Below are positions 41,012 through 50,112 of a stretch of 64,000 nucleotides of DNA, piece after piece. The translations under genes and the position numbers were made by a program. The first letter of the stretch is position 1. Each line of letters starts with the position of its first letter. Below the pieces are notes generated by a model. The model ran no database searches. It was not told where the DNA came from and saw only the letters and a program-made list of their open reading frames with translations. This DNA comes from Pseudomonas fluorescens (lineage in GTDB: Bacteria > Pseudomonadota > Gammaproteobacteria > Pseudomonadales > Pseudomonadaceae), in contig NZ_MSDF01000021.1 of the NCBI RefSeq assembly GCF_002022275.1, positions 194,668 to 258,667 on the forward strand, written 5' to 3'.

Positions 41012-42634
41012 TCAAACCTGAAAGTGCTTCACCATCGTATTCAACTCATGCGCCAGGCTCGCCAGTGATTGCGAAGCCGCCGTCGTTTGAGTCGAGCCTT
41101 CTGCCGACTGAACCGACAATTGCTGAATGTTCAGCAAATTGCGATCCACCGCCCTGGCAACATCAGCCTGTTCCGCCGCCGCCGTGGTAATCACCAGGTT
41201 GCGGTCGTTGATCTCATCGTTGGCTGCCAGGATATCCGCCAGCGCTTGTTGCGCCAGTTCGGCCAAGCTCAGCGTTTGCTGCGTCATGTTGCTGCTGTCG
41301 AGCATGGTATTGACGGTGCTGGCGGTGTTGGTCTGAATGCTGCCGATCATCTGCTCGATTTCTTGAGTCGACTGGGCGGTGCGATGGGCGAGGGCGCGCA
41401 CTTCGTCGGCAACTACGGCAAACCCCCGGCCAGCCTCACCCGCGCGGGCGGCTTCGATGGCGGCGTTCAGCGCCAACAGGTTGGTTTGCTCGGCGATAGT
41501 GCGGATCACATCCAGTACTTTGCCGATCCCTTTGGCTTGTTCGGCGAGGCCGCCGACCTGCCCGGAGCTGAGTTCAACCCCGCGAGTCAGCGCCTGGATT
41601 GAATTCAACGCCTCGACCATGCGCTGCTGGCCTTTCAGCGCGATGCTTCGCGACTCCTGCGACAGGTCTGAAGTCGATGCAGCATTGCGCGCGACCTCTT
41701 CAATGGCGGTGGTCATTTCGGTAACAGCGGTGGCTGCCTGCTCGATCTCTCCATGCTGTTGCTGCAAGTCGCGGCTACCTTCGGCGGTCACGGCGTTCAA
41801 CTCTTCGGCCGCAGCGGCCAATTGGCTGGATGAACCGGTGATTTGCCGCAGCGTCTGCACCAGGTTGTTACGCATGGTTTCCTGTGCCCTGAGCAGGCGC
41901 GTGGCTTCGTCGTTGCCCGTCGGGTTGATCGGCTGTGTAAGGTCGCCCTTGGCGATGGTTTCCGCCACCCGCACCGCTTCATTGATCGGCCCGGTGATGC
42001 TGCGTGTCAGCAGCCACGCCACCAGCACAGTGCCGGCACTCACCAGCAGAATGACGATCGCGATACCGTTCACCGCGTGCTGGTAAGCGCCTTCGGACGT
42101 CCGGCCAGCCTGCTCTGCGCCTTTGTTGGCGAGGTCGATCAACTGGTCGAAATTCTTGGTCATCTGCTCATAACTTTCCCGGATGCTGTTGAGAAAGTCG
42201 CGGGCGCCGGCCTTATCACCCGAGCGCGAGCGCTTGAGCATTTCGGTGTGGTTCTTCGCGTACCCATCGAGGCTCTGGTTGAACACCTCGAGGCGTGATT
42301 TTTCCTCCGGGGTACGCAGTAGCGCTGCGTACTGGCCCAACTGCTCCTTGACGGCTTTCAAGCGACCGGCAGATTTGTCTTCGTAGGTCTGCATATCCGC
42401 ATCGCTTGAGGACAGAATGTGTGCCATTTCGCCCAGGCGGAAACGGTCGAGCGAAGCATTCGCCAGCGCCAACAACCTCACGCGTTGCATCCAGTTGTTC
42501 TGAATGTCAGTGGCCTGGGACTGGACTTCACCAATCTGCTTGAGGGCGAACAGGCCGAGAAACACACTCAGCGACGCAATAGCGGCGAAGCCGATGAAGG
42601 CTCTGGCTGCGATTCTTATATTTCTCAGGAACAT
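41012..42634 (-). CDS. Methyl-accepting chemotaxis protein
   Basis: 540 residues from ATG 42634 (MFLRNIRIAARAFIGFAAIA). First membrane helix at about 10-31; periplasmic four-helix-bundle sensor (4HB_MCP type) to about 188; second helix about 190-212 (GIAIVILLVSAGTVLVAWLL); HAMP; then the cytoplasmic signalling coiled coil with the hairpin tip IAEQTNLLALNAAIEAARAGE and GFAVVADEVR. It links a periplasmic ligand to CheA/CheW. The ligand cannot be told. The length is standard. Confidence 0.95.
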   Translation of the reverse strand: MFLRNIRIAARAFIGFAAIASLSVFLGLFALKQIGEVQSQATDIQNNWMQRVRLLALANASLDRFRLGEMAHILSSSDADMQTYEDKSAGRLKAVKEQLGQYAALLRTPEEKSRLEVFNQSLDGYAKNHTEMLKRSRSGDKAGARDFLNSIRESYEQMTKNFDQLIDLANKGAEQAGRTSEGAYQHAVNGIAIVILLVSAGTVLVAWLLTRSITGPINEAVRVAETIAKGDLTQPINPTGNDEATRLLRAQETMRNNLVQTLRQITGSSSQLAAAAEELNAVTAEGSRDLQQQHGEIEQAATAVTEMTTAIEEVARNAASTSDLSQESRSIALKGQQRMVEALNSIQALTRGVELSSGQVGGLAEQAKGIGKVLDVIRTIAEQTNLLALNAAIEAARAGEAGRGFAVVADEVRALAHRTAQSTQEIEQMIGSIQTNTASTVNTMLDSSNMTQQTLSLAELAQQALADILAANDEINDRNLVITTAAAEQADVARAVDRNLLNIQQLSVQSAEGSTQTTAASQSLASLAHELNTMVKHFQV

Positions 42635-42805
42635 GGGCTGTCGCTCGGGCTGAAACGCGTTGGGGAGTAAGGACGGGCGGGTATCCCGGGGAGGGAAAGT
42701 GAGATCGCCACAACAGATAGTCGGCGGGAGGGGGGAAGTCTTTAGGGCATACCTACGGTGCTGCTGCAAAACAACACCCAACCGTGTAGCCGGTCGGGGT
42801 AAGTG

Positions 42806-43135
42806 TTATGTGAACATCTCGATATCGTCCAGCGCACTCCCTATGACACCTCTAAGGGAGGGCGCTTTTCGCTCCGCCTGCTGCAATGCAGGAGAAACTT
42901 TTTCCATATCCAGTGCGCCGAATCGACGGGCTATGTGTCCAATCGCGACGATCGCCGCCGATGCAATCATAGGGTTGTCGTCATCCATATACTTCAAGCA
43001 GGTATCTTGAGCCCAGATACCATCTGTTTCATTCAGTCCGATAGAAATCAATGCCGTTGTTGCTTTGTCAGTGTCGCCAGTGGCGAGGTCTCTGATGGCC
43101 TCATCGCGGCTCAAGTCTGGGTCGTGATAACGCAT
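42806..43135 (-). CDS. Putative immunity protein, HEAT-like repeats
   Basis: 109 residues from ATG 43135 (MRYHDPDLSRDEAIRDL). Helical repeats are visible (DEAIRDLATGDTDKATTALISIG and NPMIASAAIVAIGHIARRFG), and the protein is small and acidic. It starts two bases after the pyocin-domain gene stops, the normal place for a bacteriocin immunity gene. It presumably binds the toxin's C-terminal domain in the cytoplasm. The call rests on size, fold impression and position. Confidence 0.75.
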   Translation of the reverse strand: MRYHDPDLSRDEAIRDLATGDTDKATTALISIGLNETDGIWAQDTCLKYMDDDNPMIASAAIVAIGHIARRFGALDMEKVSPALQQAERKAPSLRGVIGSALDDIEMFT

Positions 43136-43137
43136 GT

Positions 43138-44367
43138 TTATTTCTCCACTCCTAAAATTTTCCCTTTTCTGTTGGTTTTGTTTGCCTTTATCAGCGCGTT
43201 TTTCATGTCTTGGTGAAGTGCGTCCCACGACCTTACATGACCGTGATAGGTGTCATCTGTTGAAAGGTCAATGACCACGAACTCCTTGGTGTGAGGATCG
43301 ATACCTACTCTGCGAGGTTCAGTTGGCTTTACCTGTATCGAGTCGTTCAGCGCATCCAGACCATTTGCAGGTCTTTTGCTTTTTACGGCGTTTCCCTTCC
43401 TGCCGTGGTAGGGCGCATCTTCATACTTCCAGCTTACGACGATATAAAGCGGTTTAACCCCCGAGTCTGCTGGAAATACCAGGATGAAATCCTTGTATTC
43501 CGGCGGGTAGATCGGGTCGACGATGATGTTCGCGGCTTTGTCGTTTGCGGGGTACACCCATATGTGCGGTGTGGAGGGTGCGGCCTGCAGTGCCGGTATA
43601 CCCAGGGTATCGCTGGGGTCAACGGCAGGTGTCCAGACCAGCTCGATGCCGTCTCCCAAGTCCGTAACGTATTGCGTTCCTCGCATCTGAAATTGCACTA
43701 CATCGACCATTTCCCAGTCGCGATTCTTCCCGGTGTAGAAGGCATATCCTTTGAGTGTGCCGTCGTCTCGTTGCTCTATATGCAAGCGAAACCGTGTTCG
43801 CGCTCTCGTCATGGAGCGCAGTTGCTCTTCGGTGTAAAGCGCGCTGTCACCAAGGCTGGAGGGCCAGACCAAAGCAATGAGACCTGCGAGGAATGCTGCG
43901 CCTACAGTGCTGGCGCCCACCGTGGCGGTTGCCGCGATACTTTCTGCAGTCGCGGTGCCGCCCAGCGCCAGTGCTCCGAGCCCGGCGGGTAGTGTGCTGC
44001 CACTGATTTTGCCAAGAGGCAGCAGGCCTGAATCGTCTACTTCACGCCCCCCCAACAATGCATATTCGCCATAGTCGGCGAGGCGATCCAGGGGCACATA
44101 ACCGGTTGGGTTGTGATAATCAATGATGGCGTCCGGCAAGTGGCAGGACTTGCTAAACACGCAGCCCGGCATGGGCTGAGGTGTGAGCGGTGGTTTGATC
44201 TGAAGACGTGCCTCTTGCGCGACCCGCCGGTTAACCATCTCTCTATGATCTTGTTGATCTGCCGCTTTGTGCGCCGCCAGCTCAGCCTCATTCATCGGTT
44301 CCAGTAGGCGATAACCACCGGTGCCGGTCCCGTAGCATCGCCAGACCATTGGCTTATTGTTTTTCAT
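43138..44367 (-). CDS. S-type pyocin-domain polymorphic toxin
   Basis: 409 residues with AGGAGGG before the ATG. The N-terminal ~100 residues include GCVFSKSCHLPDAIIDYHNPTGYVPL. A hydrophobic Gly/Ala segment follows (LPAGLGALALGG, VGAAFLAGLIALVWPSSLGDS), then the Pyocin_S domain (about 175-320: MVDVVQFQMRGTQYVTDLGD, VWTPAVDPSDTLGIPAL, HIWVYPANDKA, YPPEYKDFILVFPADSG). The last ~85 residues (YHGRKGNAVKSKR..., EPRRVGIDPHTKEFVVIDLS, YHGHVRSWDALHQDM) look like a small RNase-type cytotoxic domain, not identified further. It lacks the long receptor-binding N-terminus of classical S-pyocins. Confidence 0.82.
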   Translation of the reverse strand: MKNNKPMVWRCYGTGTGGYRLLEPMNEAELAAHKAADQQDHREMVNRRVAQEARLQIKPPLTPQPMPGCVFSKSCHLPDAIIDYHNPTGYVPLDRLADYGEYALLGGREVDDSGLLPLGKISGSTLPAGLGALALGGTATAESIAATATVGASTVGAAFLAGLIALVWPSSLGDSALYTEEQLRSMTRARTRFRLHIEQRDDGTLKGYAFYTGKNRDWEMVDVVQFQMRGTQYVTDLGDGIELVWTPAVDPSDTLGIPALQAAPSTPHIWVYPANDKAANIIVDPIYPPEYKDFILVFPADSGVKPLYIVVSWKYEDAPYHGRKGNAVKSKRPANGLDALNDSIQVKPTEPRRVGIDPHTKEFVVIDLSTDDTYHGHVRSWDALHQDMKNALIKANKTNRKGKILGVEK

Positions 44368-44501
44368 CGTGCCCTCCTGGCGTTCTGCATAACGAACCCC
44401 GACGCGAAAGCCGGGACCATGACGTTATTGGAAGCAGGAGAGGGGGGATGTAGGGCGGTTCTGTGAAATGGTAAGGAATGAGCTAAATGAGGGGGGATAG
44501 A

Positions 44502-44526
44502 GCAGGAGCCGATTATCGGCTCCTGC
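44502..44526 (-). terminator. Hairpin after nhaA
   Basis: GCAGGAGCCGAT-A-ATCGGCTCCTGC is a near-perfect 25-base palindrome 8 bases beyond the nhaA stop on the minus strand. Only a short T-containing tail follows, so termination is probable but not certain. Confidence 0.6.
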
Positions 44527-44533
44527 CAAGGGC

Positions 44534-45709
44534 TCAGGCCTTCTTGCGACTCGCCATCGCCGTCACCGCATAACCAATGCATGCTGCCAGGATAGACCCG
44601 GTCAGAATGCCCATGCGGTCTTCGCCCGCAAATTCGCTGACGCCCGGCACAAACGCCAGGGAGCCGACGAACAGGCTCATGGTGAAGCCGATGCCGCACA
44701 GGATCGCCACGCCGAACACCTGGCCCCAATTGGCTCCGCTCGGCAACGCTGACAGGCCAGTTTTGACGGCGAGCCAGGTGAGGCCGAATACGCCGACCGT
44801 TTTGCCGATCAGCAGGCCGGCAGCGATGCCCATGGGCACGTGGTGGGTAAAGCTCTCTACGCTGACCCCGGTCAGCGACACGCCGGCGTTGGCAAAGGCG
44901 AACAGTGGCAGGATGCCGTAAGCCACCCATGGGTGCAGGGCGTGTTCCAGTGTGAGCAGCGGCGACGGTTCGGCGTTCTTGGTGCGCATCGGGATGCAGA
45001 ACGCCAGCGTCACACCGGCCAACGTGGCGTGTACACCACTTTTGAGCACGCACACCCACAGGATCAGGCCGATGATCAGGTAGGGCCCAAGCTTGATCAC
45101 GCCCAGGCGGTTCATCGCGATCAAGGCAATCAAGCACGCGCCTGCACCGGCCAGGGCGGCGCCTGAGAGATCGCTGGAATAGAACACCGCGATCACGATG
45201 ATTGCGCCAAGGTCGTCAATGATGGCGAGGGTCATCAGGAACAGCTTCAGTGACACCGGCACGCGCTTGCCCAGCAAGGCCAACACGCCCAGCGCGAAGG
45301 CGATGTCGGTAGCCATGGGAATTGCCCAGCCGGACAGTGCGGCGGGGTAGTCCTTGTTGATCGCCCAGTAGATGAGCGCCGGAACCACCATGCCGCCAAT
45401 CGCCGCCGCACCGGGCAAGACCACTTGCGAAGGTTTCGACAGGTGGCCGTCGAGCAGCTCGCGTTTGACCTCAAGGCCAATCAGCAGGAAGAACAGGGCC
45501 ATCAGGCCGTCGTTGATCCACAGTAGCGCGGGTTTGGCGATTTTCACGGCGCCGATTTGCGCAACCACGGGCACGTCGAGAAAGGCGTTGTACAGGTGCG
45601 ACAACGGTGAATTGTTGATGATCAGCGCCAAGGCCGCAGCGGCGATCAACAGCAGACCGCTGGCGGCTTCCAGTTGGAAGAAACGGGTGAAAGTGCTACG
45701 CAGAGGCAC
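44534..45709 (-). CDS. nhaA: Na+/H+ antiporter NhaA
   Basis: 391 residues from GTG 45709 (GGAGAG upstream). About twelve hydrophobic helices. The ion-binding Asp pair is in LAIIDDLGAIIVIAVFY, with MATDIAFALGVLALLGKRVP and FFLLIGLEVKREL also matching NhaA. Located in the inner membrane, it exports Na+ or Li+ in exchange for protons for pH and salt homeostasis. Confidence 0.96.
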   Translation of the reverse strand: MPLRSTFTRFFQLEAASGLLLIAAAALALIINNSPLSHLYNAFLDVPVVAQIGAVKIAKPALLWINDGLMALFFLLIGLEVKRELLDGHLSKPSQVVLPGAAAIGGMVVPALIYWAINKDYPAALSGWAIPMATDIAFALGVLALLGKRVPVSLKLFLMTLAIIDDLGAIIVIAVFYSSDLSGAALAGAGACLIALIAMNRLGVIKLGPYLIIGLILWVCVLKSGVHATLAGVTLAFCIPMRTKNAEPSPLLTLEHALHPWVAYGILPLFAFANAGVSLTGVSVESFTHHVPMGIAAGLLIGKTVGVFGLTWLAVKTGLSALPSGANWGQVFGVAILCGIGFTMSLFVGSLAFVPGVSEFAGEDRMGILTGSILAACIGYAVTAMASRKKA

Positions 45710-45925
45710 GAGATGCTCTCCAATCCAGGTTCAATAGGTGGGTACCCTAACCCGTACCGTTAGTTGTTAAAACAAAAGTTATATTCTTATTTGTTATAAG
45801 AGATGAGCAGATAGGGTGCGGCGCCGAAGCCTGGCAATTGTGTGCCTATTTGAGGCGTCACTGTATCTGTGTGCAGTGTAGGAAACCCCCTAAAATTAGG
45901 GCTGAAATCTTTAGAGACTCCCTTT

Positions 45926-47020
45926 ATGAATGACCACCGTACCTGGGCCCGCGAAGCCATTCGCATCATCGAAGCGGACTTCCAGCGTAGCGCCGACACT
46001 CACCTGATCCCGCTGCCATTGCCGGGTTTGCCGGGTATTGAGTTGTACTTCAAGGATGAGTCCAGTCACCCTACCGGCAGCCTGAAGCACCGGTTGGCGC
46101 GGTCGTTGTTCCTGTACGCCCTGTGTAACGGCTGGCTTAAGCCGGGGGCACCGGTGATTGAGGCGTCCAGTGGTTCCACGGCGGTTTCGGAGGCGTACTT
46201 TGCACGTTTGCTCGGCCTGCCGTTTATCGCGGTAATGCCGGCCACGACGTCCCAGGCGAAGATCGACCAGATCGCCTTTTACGGCGGCAAGAGCCACTTG
46301 GTGAAAGACCCGACGCAGATCTACGCCGAGTCCGAGCGCCTGGCGAAGGAAGGTGGCGGTCATTTCATGGACCAGTTCACCTATGCCGAGCGCGCAACCG
46401 ACTGGCGAGCGAACAACAACATCGCCGAGTCGATCTTCCAGCAGATGCGTTTCGAGCACTACCCCGAGCCGAGCTGGCTGATTTCCAGCCCTGGCACGGG
46501 CGGCACTACGGCGACCCTGGGACGTTATGTGCGCTATCGCCAGCATTGCACGCGCGTGCTGTGTGCCGACGCCGAGCGCTCGGTATTCTTCGACTTTTAT
46601 CAGACCGGCGATGCCAGCCTGCGTCTGGACTGCGGTTCGCGCATTGAAGGTATCGGTCGGCCACGCGTAGAAGCGTCATTTTTGCCGAACGTGATTGATG
46701 CGATGGTCAAAGTCCCGGATGCCCTTTCGCTGGCGGCCATGCATTACCTGGCTGAGCGGCTGGGGCGGCGGGTTGGGGGTTCCAGCGGGACAAACCTGAT
46801 TGGCGCTCTGATGGCGGCGCAGCAGATGAAAGCGGCGGGAGAGTCGGGGTCGATCGTGGCGATCTTGTGTGATGGGGGCGAGCGGTATGCGACTACCTAT
46901 TACGATCAGGCGTGGCTCAAGGCGCAAGGCTACGAACTGGATGAGTTGATCGCGGCTGTTGCGGCCAGTGTGGAGCGGGGTGAGCCGTTGCCGGCAACTG
47001 TATTGCGCGCCAACATCTGA
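45926..47020 (+). CDS. PLP-dependent cysteine synthase-family enzyme
   Basis: 364 residues from ATG 45926 (MNDHRTWAREAIR). The PLP Lys lies in SSHPTGSLKHRLA, followed by the substrate loop EASSGSTAVSEAYFARLLGLPF and the phosphate-binding GTGGTTATLGRY. Related to cysteine synthase and cystathionine beta-synthase but with the variant SSGSTA loop of the stand-alone desulfhydrase-like group. It is divergent from nhaA. The reaction (cysteine desulfhydration or synthesis) is uncertain. Confidence 0.85.
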   Translation: MNDHRTWAREAIRIIEADFQRSADTHLIPLPLPGLPGIELYFKDESSHPTGSLKHRLARSLFLYALCNGWLKPGAPVIEASSGSTAVSEAYFARLLGLPFIAVMPATTSQAKIDQIAFYGGKSHLVKDPTQIYAESERLAKEGGGHFMDQFTYAERATDWRANNNIAESIFQQMRFEHYPEPSWLISSPGTGGTTATLGRYVRYRQHCTRVLCADAERSVFFDFYQTGDASLRLDCGSRIEGIGRPRVEASFLPNVIDAMVKVPDALSLAAMHYLAERLGRRVGGSSGTNLIGALMAAQQMKAAGESGSIVAILCDGGERYATTYYDQAWLKAQGYELDELIAAVAASVERGEPLPATVLRANI

Positions 47021-47035
47021 CACCCTGCAAAACCA

Positions 47036-47130
47036 AATGTGGGAGCTGGCTTGCCTGCGATGGCGGTGGTTCAGTCAATAAACACATTGACTGATACTCC
47101 GCTATCGCAGGCAAGCCAGCTCCCACATTT
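47036..47130. repeat. REP pair (REPIN)
   Basis: AATGTGGGAGCTGGCTTGCC at the left and GGCAAGCCAGCTCCCACATT at the right, with TGCGATGGCGG and CCGCTATCGCA inside. It lies between convergent genes. Confidence 0.9.
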
Positions 47131-47156
47131 GATAGGGGTCGCCGGTAATAAAGCTG

Positions 47157-48770
47157 TCAGGCCTCCAGGCCCAACATATCCCGCGCCAACGCTTCGGCAA
47201 TCCGAATGCCGTCCACACCCGCCGACAAAATCCCACCGGCATACCCTGCGCCTTCACCCGCCGGGAACAGGCCTTTCACGTTCAAGCTCTGCATCGATTC
47301 GTTACGGGTAATCCGCAGCGGCGACGACGTACGCGTCTCGATCCCGGTCAACACGGCGTCGTGCAGTGAGTAGCCTTTGATCTGCTTCTCGAACGCCGGC
47401 AGCGCTTCACGGATCGCTTCGATGGCGAAGTCCGGCAAGGCCAGGGCCAAGTCTCCCAGCGCCACGCCCGGTTTGTAGGACGGTTCCACACTGCCAATGG
47501 CCGTGGACGGTTTGCCGGCGATGAAATCACCCACCAGTTGCGCCGGGGCTTCGTAGTTGCTGCCGCCGAGGATGTAAGCGTGGGACTCCAGGCGCTCCTG
47601 CAGCTCGATCCCCGCCAGCGGGCCACCCGGGTAGTCCACCTCGGGCGTGATGCCGACCACGATGCCGGAGTTGGCATTGCGCTCGTTGCGTGAGTACTGG
47701 CTCATGCCGTTGGTGACGACGCGGCCTGGCTCGGAGGTCGCGGCAACCACTGTGCCGCCCGGGCACATGCAGAAACTGTAGACCGAGCGACCGTTCTTGG
47801 CGTGGTGCACCAGTTTGTAGTCGGCAGCGCCGAGTTTCGGGTGCCCGGCATACTTGCCCAGGCGCGCGGCGTCGATCAGCGACTGCGGGTGCTCGATACG
47901 GAAACCCACCGAGAACGGCTTGGCTTCCATGTACACGCCACGGCCGTGGAGCATGCGGAACGTGTCGCGGGCGCTGTGGCCCAGCGCAAGGATCACGTGT
48001 TTGGAGAGGATTTGCTCGCCGCCGTCGACCACTACGCCGTTCAACTGGCCATCTTCGATCAGCACGTCGGTCACGCGCTGTTCGAAACGCACTTCACCGC
48101 CGAGGGCGATGATTTGCTGGCGCATGTGTTCCACCACACCGGTCAGACGGAAGGTGCCGATGTGCGGCTTGCTGACGTAGAGGATCTCTTCCGGCGCGCC
48201 GGCTTTGACGAACTCGTGCAGCACTTTGCGGCCGTGGAATTTCGGGTCCTTGATCTGGCTGTACAGCTTGCCGTCGGAGAAGGTTCCGGCGCCGCCCTCA
48301 CCGAATTGCACGTTGGACTCGGGGTTGAGCACGTTTTTGCGCCACAGGCCCCAAGTGTCCTTGGTGCGCTGGCGCACTTCGCGGCCGCGCTCAAGGATGA
48401 TCGGCTTGAAGCCCATCTGCGCGAGCAGCAGCCCGGCGAAGATGCCGCACGGACCAAACCCCACCACGATCGGCCGTTCGACCAGGCCTTCCGGCGCCTG
48501 GCCGACCACTTTGTAGCTGACGTCCGGCGCCGGGTTGACGTTGCGGTCGTCGGCAAACTTGAGCAGCAGGTCGGCTTCGCCTTTTACGTTCAGGTCGACG
48601 GTGTAGATGAAGCACAGCTCCGACGACTTTTTACGGGCGTCGTAGCTGCGCTTGAACAGGGTGAAATCGAGCAGGTCATCACTGGCGATGCCCAGGCGCT
48701 GCACGATGGCAGGCCGCAGGTCTTCTTCGGGATGGTCGATGGGCAGCTTGAGTTCGGTGATTCGTAACAT
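47157..48770 (-). CDS. FAD-dependent dehydrogenase (COG2509 type)
   Basis: 537 residues. The FAD-binding motif is VVGFGPCGIFAGLLLAQMG, preceded by a 95-residue N-terminal domain. Further markers are FGEGGAGTFSDGKL, LALGHSARDTFRML, SFCMCPGGTVVAATSEPG and the C-terminal GLFPAGEGAGYAGGILSAGVDGIRIAEA. Members of this widely conserved family are probably cytoplasmic flavoproteins with unproven substrates. No clear Shine-Dalgarno is present. Confidence 0.88.
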   Translation of the reverse strand: MLRITELKLPIDHPEEDLRPAIVQRLGIASDDLLDFTLFKRSYDARKKSSELCFIYTVDLNVKGEADLLLKFADDRNVNPAPDVSYKVVGQAPEGLVERPIVVGFGPCGIFAGLLLAQMGFKPIILERGREVRQRTKDTWGLWRKNVLNPESNVQFGEGGAGTFSDGKLYSQIKDPKFHGRKVLHEFVKAGAPEEILYVSKPHIGTFRLTGVVEHMRQQIIALGGEVRFEQRVTDVLIEDGQLNGVVVDGGEQILSKHVILALGHSARDTFRMLHGRGVYMEAKPFSVGFRIEHPQSLIDAARLGKYAGHPKLGAADYKLVHHAKNGRSVYSFCMCPGGTVVAATSEPGRVVTNGMSQYSRNERNANSGIVVGITPEVDYPGGPLAGIELQERLESHAYILGGSNYEAPAQLVGDFIAGKPSTAIGSVEPSYKPGVALGDLALALPDFAIEAIREALPAFEKQIKGYSLHDAVLTGIETRTSSPLRITRNESMQSLNVKGLFPAGEGAGYAGGILSAGVDGIRIAEALARDMLGLEA

Positions 48771-48876
48771 GACAGGGTCCGGTAGGCGGCGGGCTTTGAT
48801 GCCGGCTGTTTTGCAAACCGGCGATTATAAGCCCCAAAGGCGGTTTTCCGTCAGGTTAAAACAGCTGGGCGGGCAA

Positions 48877-49548
48877 TCAGTCGTCGCGTGAACCACCAAA
48901 CGCCGCGCAACCGCGCTGTACCTGGCCGTTGACGCGCAGCTCGGCGGTCATGTGTTGCAGGCTGCCGCTGACCGGGTCGACGCAACGCTGCGGGGCTACC
49001 CACAACTCGACGTGCTGGTTGTTGGCTTCCGTCATCAGGTTGAAGCGGCCGTCACCGATTTGCTCTTCCACATACGGCACCGCCAGTGGCGGCTGGCCTT
49101 CGCGCTCCAGCACCATGCCCTTGGCCGTGACGTTCATCGCCCAGGCCGGCCTGTGGCCGTTGGCGCGCAGGATCATGCGCTTGAAGTCCGGGTCGTTACA
49201 GGCCGAGGTGGAGCGCTCGACGCGGTAGAGCTGTTGCAGGTCCACCGAGCCCTGAGTGCCGGCGGCAACCCCGGAAAACTTGCCGCGCAGGTCGGCAAAC
49301 AGAGCGCCTTGCTGGCCGGCAAGGGAGGCGGCTTCCTGCAGCACGCTGGTGCCACCGGTGTCGTTGACCACATAGTTACGCTGATCGCCACAAGGCTGGA
49401 ACAGCAGCTTGCCGCCGACGGCCGTCAATTCACCCTGCATACGGGTCATCCCGACGGTAGAGGGCTTGGCTGGCTCGCTTTCGAAAACCTGGCAAGCGGC
49501 GAACAGGGGCAGCAGGGCACATAGAACGAGGGTACGGGCGGCACGCAT
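48877..49548 (-). CDS. COG3650-like lipoprotein of unknown function
   Basis: 223 residues with a lipobox (LLPLFAAC). The N-terminal domain (LTAVGGKLLFQPCGDQRNYVV) and C-terminal domain (MVLEREGQPPLAVPYVEEQ, LWVAPQRCVDPVSGSLQHMTAELRVNG) resemble the META/COG3650-type periplasmic lipoproteins common in Pseudomonas. Four Cys remain in the mature part and could form disulfides. Function is unknown. Confidence 0.75.
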   Translation of the reverse strand: MRAARTLVLCALLPLFAACQVFESEPAKPSTVGMTRMQGELTAVGGKLLFQPCGDQRNYVVNDTGGTSVLQEAASLAGQQGALFADLRGKFSGVAAGTQGSVDLQQLYRVERSTSACNDPDFKRMILRANGHRPAWAMNVTAKGMVLEREGQPPLAVPYVEEQIGDGRFNLMTEANNQHVELWVAPQRCVDPVSGSLQHMTAELRVNGQVQRGCAAFGGSRDD

Positions 49549-49731
49549 TTATCGGGTCTCCAAACAAGTGCCGCCACGTTACGCAGGCTGGCGCTGCATC
49601 ACAAGTGCAGGTCACCGTTTGAACTGCTTGTTCCCCAATGATGGGAAACAGAGCGTTGCTAATCGGGACGTTTCCTACACTCAGTTGTGGAGGTTCGTGG
49701 GAGTGTTGACGCCTTTGGATCGGAGACAAAA

Positions 49732-50112
49732 ATGAATATCAGGTGGAGCATCTGGACGCTACTGCTCTGGGCGAATGTTGCCCTTGCAGATGAGCCCGCC
49801 CGGCTCGTTTATTCGTCAGCCACAGACTTCACGGAAATTTCCGTGGTACTCAAGAAAGCCGAGAACTCTTCCCCGGCCTTTGTTGACGTGGACGTCTCAC
49901 TGAGCCCTGAGGCGATGGCAAGAACTAAATCCATCACGCTGCTTGCCTACCAAAAGGACGTTACATTCTACGTCGACGGTTATCGGTTGAGTACGGTCAG
50001 GGTTCAAAGCCAACTGGGCGGGGCATTCAGATTTTCTGCCCCGCGCGCGCTGGTGGTGGAATGGTTGTCTCGGTTCTCACGTGAGGCGATTGCCGCTCAA
50101 CCAACGATGTAA
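49732..50112 (+). CDS. Secreted hypothetical protein
   Basis: 126 residues from ATG 49732 (CGGAG upstream) with a signal peptide (MNIRWSIWTLLLWANVALA). The mature part is beta-rich (ARLVYSSATDFTEISVVLKKAENSS, VTFYVDGYRLSTVRVQ) with no Cys and no motif I recognise. It has a base composition somewhat lower in GC than its neighbours. Its 3' end overlaps that of the SDR gene by 16 bases. Confidence 0.6.
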   Translation: MNIRWSIWTLLLWANVALADEPARLVYSSATDFTEISVVLKKAENSSPAFVDVDVSLSPEAMARTKSITLLAYQKDVTFYVDGYRLSTVRVQSQLGGAFRFSAPRALVVEWLSRFSREAIAAQPTM

